This document shows, one piece after another, positions 47,048 through 57,190 of a DNA stretch of 64,000 bases. A program made the position numbers and the translations under genes. The stretch is taken from positions 85,866,748 through 85,930,747 of the forward strand of contig CM046447.1 in the NCBI GenBank assembly GCA_025506515.1, in the 5' to 3' direction. Positions within the stretch are counted from its first letter, which is position 1. Each line of letters starts with the position of its first letter. The notes beneath the pieces are model-generated. The model worked only from the letters and a program-made list of their open reading frames with translations, was not told where the DNA came from and did no database searches. Origin of the DNA: Flaveria trinervia. Its lineage: Eukaryota > Streptophyta > Magnoliopsida > Asterales > Asteraceae.

Positions 47048-49064
47048 TTTTCATTAATATATAACTTTAAAAATCTTGGTATTCTATTTATCAAATGATA
47101 GACTTATATTTTAGCACATCTCAAATAATTTAAGAAATTTTCTTTTTTCTAAAGCAATATGAATATTATTTAGAAATAACATTAATAAATAGATCTCTTT
47201 CTTAATTTATTAGATTTAAAAAAATGTTAAATAATATATTAGTAATTAAGGTAATTATTTAATAGGAGAGAGAGATGAAAAAATTTTAGTGAGGATGATT
47301 ATGGTGTTAACACGTATCATCTCAAGATAACATTTTTATTAGAGTAGAAAGATTTGCATTGAGTCATACTCTACCATATTTAAAAACATGCCTACTATCA
47401 TTTGTATAAACTAATTGTTTTCAATATATACATATGAAAGTCTAGTAGCACACCCAAAAAAGCACCCCATGGTGTTTAGAAGCTGCACATGTAGGATGGT
47501 TGTTTTTTTTTTGTAAGAACAAGTATTTGGATAGCATAACCATAAATCAAGACTTGAGAAGGAAAAGATTAAAAATCCTTTATTTTTACTACAAGTGGGA
47601 ACAAGCCCAGTTTGAGTAAAAAGGTAAAAGTGATCCCATTTGATTTACAGGTCGAAACTATTTGAGGTCAAGGGGTTGAGTTGACTTGAAGATTGAAATG
47701 TCATAACTTAAAATATTGATTATAGGCTAAACATCGTATAATCTTCATTTTGTTATGATTTACAGTAATCTTTCTTACGGTGTTGATAATCTTGCTTTTT
47801 TTATTTCAACAATTGATGAGGATGATGTGAATTGATCGAATCACTCCATGATCCTAGATTTTGCTTTATATTGTTACTAGGTTACAATCCTGTGTAATAC
47901 ACGGACAAAATAAATCTACTGTTATATGGTTTATAATATAAAAAATTTATGTTGTAAATATTATATATTACGAATTGAATAAACTAATGTATTACATATT
48001 TGAAAATTTAAAGTTAAAATATTTGAAATTTTAATTATGGATATTTATTAATTAATTAATAGCAATTATAGCATTCATAATTAAGAGGAGAGAGAAGTGA
48101 GAAAACCAATTATTGGATAGTCTATAATGGTGACAAGTGTCCGGGTTTATTTTTATTTATTAGCATAGAGAAGAATAATTATTTTACGACCTGTATTTAT
48201 TATATATTAGCTTTAGTAAACCGTGTATTACACGAGTTGAATAAATAAAATATTAATATATAAATTTATTAATTATAAAATGATATTTTAAGATATGATA
48301 TAACTTAAATTACATATGAGAAATGACTATATATAATAAAACAATAATATCAACTTTTTAAAATATTATTTTTAATTTTTTCAAATAAATATTTTGTTTT
48401 AAAACAAACCGTATAAAAATACATTTTTAAAAAAGTTTTCTTATTACAACTCCCAAAATTGCTTCAATTTGTTTTTAAAAAATTGACTTTTTAAAAGTAT
48501 TAATTTGTTTAGATATAAACTTAATAAATAGGTTTATTTCTTAATTTATTAATATTAAAAAATATTAAAATAATATTATTAGTAATTAAGGTAGTTATTT
48601 AATAGGAGAGAGATGCGGGAAAATTTGGTGAAATAATTATGGTGATGACATGTGTCACTTCCATTTACTCTTTTATTAAAGTAAGAAGATTAAGGTTCAC
48701 AATCCTGTTTTAGTTCTAGGTTACGACGTCAATGTCAACCTTGCATCAATTGTGATGGAATTGTCTAAAATTAAGTTCATTGTATAAACGATAAACGAGT
48801 ATTGTGTAAATCATAACAAAATGAAAGTGAGAACTGGTTTCGTATACGAGTATCAATCCCGACTTTGAATGAAGTGAGAACTGGTTTCGTATACAAGTTA
48901 AGAAATTCAATTCTAGAGTAGGTACTATAAGTTTGAGAATAAATCATTATTAAGTAGTCCAGAATCCTGATTATTGCTCAGCGTTATTCGAATGTTGTTG
49001 GACGAGGAGATTTTTGAAACAGCTCGTGAGATATTCTTTGAACAAAATATGGTGCAAGAGGTCC
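47048..49064. other. AT-rich DNA with short Helitron-like copies
   Basis: Three related AT-rich segments share the phrase AGGAGAGAGA…GGTGA and a CCGTGTATTACACGG-type hairpin: about 47050-47357, 47876-48170 and 48205-48700. At 47876 the minus strand reads the hairpin followed by CTAG/T. At 48205 the equivalent end is CTAA-like. Their right ends read TCT…AATAAA in reverse, as expected for a 5' end. They are probably non-autonomous Helitrons on the minus strand. No gene is seen. Confidence 0.5.
48828..48898. repeat. Short duplicated segment
   Basis: GTGAGAACTGGTTTCGTATAC occurs at 48828 and again at 48872. The following AATTCTAGAGTAGGTACTATA recurs near 55925. Confidence 0.75.
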
Positions 49065-49072
49065 TACATTAG

Positions 49073-49693
49073 TAGGGATGGCAATGGAATGGGTTCAGGT
49101 TATCCCAACCCATTACCCGGTAGAAAAGTGTGTTCCATACCCGGCCCAAAACTCGTCGGGTATGTATCAAGTATTTACCCGTCGGGTATGTATCAAGATA
49201 TACCCGTCGGTGTCGGACATACCCGCGGGTAATCAGTTATACCCATTTCGGCCAAATCTCTTTGTCTTTGTCCATTTTTGACTAAATCTAATTGGTAATG
49301 TTTTACTGACTCTCTTCTATATAGGTATGTTCGAAGAAGAATCAACAGTCTAATTATTGAATTATTCGAGTAGGATATTGACTGAAAGAAAGGAATATTA
49401 AAATTAAAAAGCTTGAATATAATATAAGATGATTAAAATAACTAATAACTAAAACTAAATATTATATATTTAAAATAACAAAAGAAAACCCAAAATTCTT
49501 TTGGGTATATATAGAGTAAACTGGGCGGGTAAACAAGTATATCATCTAATCCCATACTTGTCCCAAACCCACAAAGTTTTTAAAAAAGAATCACATACAC
49601 GGTCTCATACCCGCTTACCCGACCCCATACTTGTCCCAAATGTTTAGGGTTTCGGGTATCCCCGTTGCGATATCGGGTTGATTGCCATACCTA
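49073..49693. mobile_element. Small non-autonomous hAT element, TSD TACATTAG
   Basis: The terminal inverted repeats are TAGGGATGGCAAT on the left and its near-complement (ATTGCCATACCTA) on the right. Subterminal GGGTATG/TACCCG motifs recur on both sides, typical of plant hAT elements. The left 8-bp duplication TACATTAG is at 49065-49072. The right copy is split by the hAT at 49700: TACATT at 49694-49699 and AG at 52716-52717. Open frames inside (49014-49281) are not genes. Confidence 0.85.
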
Positions 49694-49699
49694 TACATT

Positions 49700-52600
49700 T
49701 AGACATGTACAAACCGAGTTTAAACCCAGATCGGTTTGGGGTCCAAACCGAAACCGGTTTGGTCAACTCCGGTTAAAACCGGTTTGGCCCTAAACCGGTT
49801 TGGGTGGGAAACCAGTTTCAAACCTATAAGCTTAACCCTACCAAACGGTTTAGGTCGGTTTGGAAACCGGTTTGGGCCCAAACCGGTTAATTTTTTTAAT
49901 TCATATAATAATTATTTTTTCAAATTCAAAAAATATTTAAAATTTAGGGTTAAAATATATATACAAATTTTTTTATATTATAATAATTTATATATATTTT
50001 TGTTATAAAATATATAATCATATTATTATTTATATTAAAGATGTATATTAAAACATTTATAAAATTAATCAAAGACTCAAAGTGAGATATATAATAAAAA
50101 TAAACTATATAAAACATTTATACAATTTTAACAACATACAAGTTTCAATAATAGTTTTTAAAAACTATACATTTAGCGTAGTCGTTTCTTCGTTCGTCCG
50201 TTACATACTTGTACGTTTATTCTTCGCCACCAAAACCGGAACTGTTACAAAGGTAGTCATCATATGTCGCTTCATCATCGGTCATTCTGGGTGTCAATCC
50301 GCTCTCTACCTCGTCCTCGTATAATTCTGCTTGTATTCCAGTTCTCCTTCAAGTGAGTGTTTGTCTTGTACTCTTTTCGCGGCATCCAAATAATCTTCCA
50401 AGCAAATTGACGTTTCAACCGCTTGTGCCGTGAGTCGAGTTCGTCTTATTGAGATAACCCTGCCACTAACAGAGAAAGCAGATTCCGACGCTACCGTGGA
50501 AGCTTGGACGGTTAGTAAATCTCGGGCCATGGTGGATAGGATGGAAAATTGATCTTCCTTACCTTTCCACCAAGCCAACTAGTCAAAATTTTTAAATCTT
50601 GTGGATTCATGGTGGATAAAAAAGTTTGTAAGACCATACCCCCCGAGTTTACTACTTGGAGTGTTACCACGTTGACGTTTATTACATTCATCCCTTAAAG
50701 TATTATATAAATCAAACATTAGACCATTCGAACTTTCGGCATATGCCGCATGCCTTAAGTCTCATGGATTTGTGATGTTTCCCCGTATTTTAATAAATAA
50801 ACATCATACATTTTTTCTAATTGTTTGTTTCAAAGTAGCTTTTAAAGTTTTACTATACATTGGGTTACCAACTTCTAAATCTAAATTAAAAGTAATTTTA
50901 TCAAGTAAAGTTTCAACCCCCGACAAATTTAAACAAGGGTTTAAAGTAGCGACACATGTAATAACCGGAGGCATTTCTTTAAAATACTTTATAAGTTTTT
51001 CTTTCATTGGGGGTATAATATCCAAATAAGGTCTGCCCCTACACGAGATCTCATTTAATTTTGAAATTATTAAATAATTTGGTGAAGTACTAACGGACTC
51101 GTTGGATAATAAACTTCGGAAAGACACGTTGTTGCATTTTTAAAATTTTAAAGTATTTTGTTACTTCTTCAATAACGGCCCAACCCGATGGATGGTAAGA
51201 ATTTTTCTTTTCACGACTTATGAAACTATTATGAAAGGCTATTAAACTTTTTTTTTGTTCAATAGCCTTTTCAAACATTACAAGTGGAATTCCATCATGT
51301 TGGTACATCCCAATTCGGGCCTAAACATTTGGTATTTGCATCTTTACAAAACTTGCGATATTAGTATATCATTGACTGTTGTTAAAAATGTCACGTGACA
51401 TTCTTTTAAAACAATCTTTCATTGTTTCAATTGTTTCTAAACCGTCTTGAACGGCTAAGTTTGTAATGTGCGCAACACATCGACTATGAATAAACACACC
51501 CTCACACATTGGTTTATATTTTAATTTTAAATGACCTATCGTAAGAGTGTTGTTTGACGCATTATCAAAATATATAGAAAATATTCTATTTTCTAATTTA
51601 TACGTTTGAGTAACTTTATCAATAAGATAAAAATGTTTTGGCCGGTTTGAGGATAATCAAACAATTCAAACGCAATCGTACGTTTTATCATTTGTCACGA
51701 ATCGGGTTCAACCTAATGGACGGTAACACAAATGTATGAGTCCGGTGAACCGTGAGGTGTCGACTAACATCACTAGTTAAGTTAACATAGGTTTGTAAAT
51801 TTTCAAAATAAGATATTAATTAATTTTTAGCTTTTTCCATATTTTTAAATAATCTCTCCGAAGAGTAACACGACTTACATTGGTGTAACGTGGTTGGAGA
51901 GTTCGTTGAATGAGTCGAGTCAAACGTTCGTTGTCGAAATGTTTGAATGGCAAGATTTCTTGAATTATAAAATGCGTCATTTGCTCCCGAACCGCATCAA
52001 CGTTATAAGCCCAAATATTTCATTCGTTTGTTTTGAAGCTTGACCTTGAAAAGATTCACCTTTCAACGCTTTACAGTATTTATATGAAATATAGTTTTTC
52101 AACGTTGTGTTTGCATCTTTTTTGAAAAACTTATGACAAAACTTGCAACGAGCCTTGTTTGGACCGCTAGCCATTTGACATAAATCGTAACTACACCATA
52201 CTTTCGGGTTCCTATTCGTAGGAAGGATTGCTACCACCATGTTGCTTGAAGTCACTTTACAACCAACAGATTATTGAGCACTTGATGAAGCTATTTGAGA
52301 GATTTTTGATGATAGCGTTTAAAACGAAAGTATTTGTGAGAGTGTTTTTGAGATTTTAATAGTAGAGAGTATTATAAGTTGTTGTGATTCAATCAAAACA
52401 TTTAATATATATATATATATACCAATCTAATGGGGTATAATGGTAAAAAACCTAAAAAAATGGTAAAAAATGGATACAAACGGCTATATAGCCGCTACCA
52501 AAGGTTATATATCGAAACCGGTTTGGGAATCGGTTTAGAACCAGTTCGGTTCAGAAACCGATTTCAATATTGAAAAGGTCAAACCGAGGAGGAACCGATG

Positions 52601-52707
52601 GTTTGGGTCGGGTTCAAACCGGTTCGGGCCAAACCGGTTTCGACCTTAAACCAGTTTCAGGTTTTTCGGTCAAATCGGTTCCCAAACCGGTTTTTTGCAC
52701 AAGTCTA
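49700..52707 (-). mobile_element. hAT transposon, TSD TATACATT
   Basis: Ends TAGACATGTACAAA (left) and TTTTTTGCACAAGTCTA (right) form imperfect terminal inverted repeats. The perfect 8-bp duplication TATACATT lies at 49692-49699 and 52708-52715. Both subterminal regions are dense with AAACCGGTTTGG motifs, the usual transposase-binding type repeats. At 3.0 kb and with transposase sequence inside, this is a formerly autonomous copy whose coding frame is now broken. Confidence 0.93.
50306..52255 (-). pseudogene. hAT transposase, broken
   Basis: The minus strand begins near 52241 (MTSSNMVVAILPTNRNPK). A BED-type zinc-finger region follows (CKFCHKFFKKD, about 52150-52120). It runs through middle segments at 51308-51090 and 51127-50804 and ends with the hAT dimerisation domain at 50578-50306 (ASTVASESAFSVSGR, then RTRLTAQAVE). 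The pieces are in several frames with stops between them. The enzyme would cut and paste hAT elements in the nucleus. Confidence 0.88.
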
Positions 52708-52813
52708 TATACATTAGATAATTATCATGGAGTGCGTTCCCAAATTATTATGGCACTTAGACTCTTGCTAAGTTTAGATTTTGACCCAATAATAAAAACG
52801 ATTCCAGCCTGGT

Positions 52814-53435
52814 GTCACAACTGCTAGAACGCAGATCGCAACACCCTAATATTATCGATTAGGGGCACTTTCAAAGCATTCAAGGCTGCCCGGAACACTC
52901 CGGAACAGCCCAAATAATTCTGCAGCTACATTGCAGCCTTGGAAGACTCTAGAACATCTTACGACGTGCTAGAAACCGAGCATAAAAGGCTACTAAAAAG
53001 GACCAAGTTGTGCAGCCTTAAAAGACCCTAGAAGTCTCTAGAGAAGATTACAAAAATTAGCCATGGAGCACACTTGAAAGACCATGAAACATCTAGAGAT
53101 ATCCTTGTAAAAATCTAATCTTAGATATTATGTAAGGAGATGTCTAGATATAGAACACTCTAGAAAGAATGTAACTAGTATAAATAGGTTGGTGGGGGCA
53201 TCATTTGCACACACTAAGTTCCTTGTAACAACAAAGCATTATACTTGTCTTCTTTGTAATACAAGCTTTTTACTTGTGTTGTAAACATACATCACAAGCA
53301 TCTTACTTGCGCACTACAAATCTAACGTTCCCTTACAAAGACTTCCGCTGCATAAACCATCCACCCGAGATAGAGAAGGCTGACTTAGAAAGAATCTAAG
53401 TGCCGCACGTGAGCTGATCGAATCAGTCCGTGACA
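52814..53435 (+). repeat. 5' LTR of the TR-GAG element
   Basis: TGTCACAACTGC to GTCCGTGACA. It is very similar to 55285-55909 and includes a TATAAATAG box (53189-53197). Confidence 0.92.
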
Positions 53436-53466
53436 AATGGTATCAGAGCCGCATTGATTCATTGGG

Positions 53467-54525
53467 ATGGCATCTATTACAGGGAAAGCTGTAGTTGCAA
53501 GCGTTGCCGGAGACGAGACCCGTGGACGGGAAGAGACTCGTAAAGGTGACAAGAAAACCCCAGGTATGTCCAAAGACTTGGTTGCAAGCTTGGACAAAAG
53601 AGTTGAAGATGTCGAGGTAGGATTGTCTGAATTCACAAACGAAATGGATGATTCAAGGCTGAAATCGATATCTTCAAAACACATACCTACGACTCTTTGC
53701 AACATGTTGAGTCGTTAGGCAATGACTTCAGCAAAATGTGAAGCGGTCTCGAACTTGCCCTCTCCTTGATAAGGAAGGAGATGGAACAGGCATTCACAAA
53801 GGATTTGGGTCAACTCAAAGCTAACTTCGAGAGAGAGATCAAAGACTTGCAAACTGAATTAAGTGTTTGCAAGCGCGCACTAGCAACCGGAGGTGACAAC
53901 ATAATCCATGCTTCTTCAAAGGTAGACATCCCCAAACCATCACCATTCGTTGGAAAACGAGAAGCAAGGGCTGTGGATGACTTTCTTTGGGAGATGGAGC
54001 AAGACTTCGAGGCCATCGACATTGTCGATGACGCCAAGAAGATCAAGACGACAACTCTTTACTTGAAAGAGACCGCAGCTTTATGGTGACATTGAAAACA
54101 CATGGAGATTGATAGAGGTACGTGCACCATACAAACTTGGGCTGATTTCATAAAAGAAATCAAGAAACAATTTTATCCGGAAAATGCTAAACATGAAGCA
54201 AAGATTCGGCTTCGTAATCTAAAGCAAAAGGGTAGCATCAAAGACTATGTCAAAGATTTCACTACCCTTGTGCTAGAAATTCCGGACTTGTCACCAAAGG
54301 ACTCTCACATATACTTCATCGATGGCTTACAAACATGGGCAAGAACTGAACTTGAACAAAGAAATGTTCAAGACTTGTCCTCAGCCATCGTTGTTGCTGA
54401 AAGCTTGATCAACCATAATGAAAGGCGATCACAAAAACCTATCGTTACGGAGGATAATGATGCAAAAGGTGGGGGAGTGAGACCCCACAATAATAACCAA
54501 AATCAGATTTGAAGGGAGACAACCA
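53467..54525 (+). pseudogene. gag of the TR-GAG element, frameshifted
   Basis: The start MASITGKAVVASVAGD is at 53467, directly after the primer-binding site. A frameshift near 53660 leads to the coiled-coil-like block at 53766-54089 (FEREIKDLQTELSVCKRAL, then KPSPFVGKREARAVDDFLW). A stop replaces the residues after AALW at 54087. The gag core continues at 54102-54512 (TWADFIKEIKKQFYPENA, then KQKGSIKDYVKDFTTLVLE). A zinc knuckle follows at about 54566-54615 (CFLCNGPHNA, stop, DC). It is non-functional as assembled. Confidence 0.85.
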
Positions 54526-54839
54526 ACAACCCCCAAGATATGGGAAGGAGGTACATGAAACCAAAGGATGTTTCCTTTGCAATGGACCGCATAACGCGTA
54601 AGATTGTCCAAAAAAGGCTAGATTAACAACCTTGATCAGATCTGATGATGAACCATCAGAACCAGAAGAGGTTTGTTCGAGAGCAATGCAACTTCAACTG
54701 CTTAATACTTTAAGTACCATTGAAGGCAAACCCTTGATGAAGGCAAACCCTGATGATGGCAAACCAATCCAGCCTGGCCATGATCAAAGACAACCCGAAG
54801 ACAGAATCGAAGGGACTTCGGTTTGTAAACATGGAGATC

Positions 54840-55160
54840 AAAGGATAACCTATGAAAGCGTTGGTTGATACTGGAACAAGTCACAACTTCATCTCGCCTG
54901 AAGAGGCTCGAAGACTAGGCTTAAGGATCACCACGCAAAGAGGATGGATCAAGGGCGCATCAGGAGACCCCAACCGATAGAAGGAGCGACATGGGGTGTA
55001 AAGACAAAGTGGGCACGTGGACAGGCAAGCTACACTTCTCAGTCGTCCCACTAGAAGATTATGATATCATGCTAGGAATAGACTTCTTTTGAAAAGCCAA
55101 AGCCTGCCCAATATCGTTCATCAACACCATGTACATCATCAAGGGGGACCAAGTACACAC
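54840..55160 (+). pseudogene. Retropepsin-like protease of the TR-GAG element
   Basis: ALVDTGTSHNFISPEEA (54858-54908) carries the DTG active-site triad, and DYDIMLGIDFF (55058-55090) is the usual downstream signature. It is followed by a stop and a short linker to the 3' LTR. There is no sign of reverse transcriptase after it. Confidence 0.8.
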
Positions 55161-55284
55161 TGTTACCTTGGAGCCGGATACAAGGCATCATGGCAAAACC
55201 GTCTCTATCCTGAAACTCATGAAGACTACTCGTGAGGCATCCAGGCAACATGACGAGGACGTCGTGGCATTAGGTAGGGGAGAA

Positions 55285-55909
55285 TGTCACAACCCGCCAA
55301 AACGCAGATCACAACACCCTAATTTTTATCGATTAGGGGCACTTTCAAAGCATTCAAGGCTGCCCGGAACACTCTGGAACATCCCACATAATTCTGCAGC
55401 TACATTGCAGCCTTGGAAAACTCTAGCACGTCCTACGACGTGCTAGAAACGGAGCATAAAAGGCTGCTAAAAAGGACCAGTTGTGCAGCCCTTAAAAGAC
55501 CCCAGAAGTCTCTAGAGAAGACTACAAAAATCAGCCATGGAGCACACTTGAAAGACCATGAAGTATCTAGAGATATTCCTGTAAAAATCTAGTCTTAGAT
55601 ATTATGTAAGGAGATGTCTTGACATAGAACACTCTAGAAATAATTAACTAGTATAAATAGGTTGGTGGTGCATTATTTGCACACACCTAAGTTCCTTGTA
55701 ACAACAAAGCATTGTACTTGTGTTCTTTGTAATACAAGTTTTTTACTTGTGTTGTAAACATACATCACAAGCATCTTACTTGCGCACTACAAAATCTAAT
55801 GTTCCCTTACAAAGAATTCCGCTGTATAAACCATCCACCCGAGATCGAGAAGGCTGACTCAGAACGAATGTAAGTGCCGTACGTGAGCTGATCGAATCAG
55901 TCTGTGACA
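55285..55909 (+). repeat. 3' LTR of the TR-GAG element
   Basis: TGTCACAACCCGCC to GTCTGTGACA, collinear with the 5' LTR apart from scattered substitutions and small indels. Confidence 0.92.
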
Positions 55910-55914
55910 CTAGG

Positions 55915-57190
55915 CCCAAGTTCAATTCTAGAGTAGGTGCTATATCTATTTGAGAATAGAACTATAGTAAAAGGCTATTAAGCCTGGGCCTTGCTTAGAC
56001 CCATATTAATCGGGGTTGATCTATTGGGTCTTCATTTAGTTAGAATGGTAATCAGTGCGGCCTCGACTGTGGAGAATAAGTTATTTCTATTTGCAGGTTT
56101 AAAGTCGTTTGTTCAAATGAGATTCATTAAAATAGTCATAACTTGGACTAAATGTCTTCGTTTTGGGCTTGCGACCAGTCGAAACGACTGTTGGACCGAA
56201 GAGATGTTTTCACTAGGCAGTTTAGGTTATCGTTTCGGCCCAAACGACTTATTTTATGAGTTATTTTACTTTTTGTCTTATTTCTAGATTTTGTTTGACT
56301 TTATTTTTGGCCCAGATTTTTGTCTTTTTATGTTTTGTGGCCCATTCGGCTTTTGGTTTACTTTTTATATGCATGTAAGCAATGAAAGAAAGTTTAGTTT
56401 TTGACGTTTATAAAAAGTATTTTTTTCTCTCTATCACAGTATGTGTTAGTATGTGCAACCCTGATTATCGGTATTATTTGTGAATCAATGATAGTTAGAA
56501 GAGTTGTTCATGGTTTCGTGAAATAACAGGTTTAGATATTATCTTTTGCTTTCGATTACATTAGTAACTCTACAAGTTATATGTGATTAGCATCAGCCAA
56601 ACTATAACATAATCAACATATGATTAGGGGAGTGGGTATCGTGACCAAAAAATGTCGGGGAGTCATGGCCCGGGTGGAACTACACCCCCGGTCCTCGGTG
56701 AAGATTCTAAGTCCCAAACTAGTAAAAATCAATGGGCACCGCCGGTACTCTTTTGTTGTTGTGACGCTACCAAATAGGAGAAACGGGTAAACAAACTAAC
56801 AAGGAAACATTGAAACGACACCCTGAAAAGCCAAACAAATGCAAGTCCCCTTAGACTTGTTATTTATTGTTGAGATTATGTTATTGTGCATCAGCATCAT
56901 AAAATTATTTATTTACACTAGAACTAAATAAAATTTCACCCCTTAAAATCCGAATGAGCAAAAAAACAGACGAAATATAACTTGAAATAATAATTTTCAA
57001 GAGACTCGTTCTTCACTCCACCAAAACCGCTCTTCTGTCTCTTATCAATCCATTCATTCTTTCATATTTTCCGTTTCAGGCACATGTTTCATCAAAACCA
57101 ACAAAACTCTTTGCACATAATCAAATTCCCTTCATCTCTTGTAAGATCGAACGAAGGATCATCAGAAAACTTAATCATAGAACAGTGATC
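55915..57190. other. Intergenic region and HKL3-like promoter
   Basis: No gene is seen. 55915-55960 repeats a phrase found near 48905. The open frame at 55991-56287 has no recognisable domain. The last 200 bases (CT-rich, with CACTCCACCAAAACC) probably hold the promoter and 5' leader of the hexokinase-like gene. Confidence 0.45.

Larger units (their letters stand above)
52814..55909 (+). mobile_element. TR-GAG-type LTR retrotransposon
   Basis: A short LTR element with 622-625 bp LTRs (52814-53435, 55285-55909), a primer-binding site for tRNA-iMet (53438-53450) and a polypurine tract (AGGTAGGGGAGAA) before the 3' LTR. The 1.85-kb interior encodes only gag and a protease-like domain. Reverse transcriptase, RNase H and integrase are absent, with no room for them. 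It therefore depends on another element's pol. The flanking 5-mers CCTGG (52809-52813) and CTAGG (55910-55914) match only partly, so the target duplication has decayed or the LTR end is misjudged. Confidence 0.85.

Noticed and set aside
49736..50008. 90-codon open frame
   Set aside because: Translation of the AAACCGGTTTGG subterminal repeats of the hAT element.
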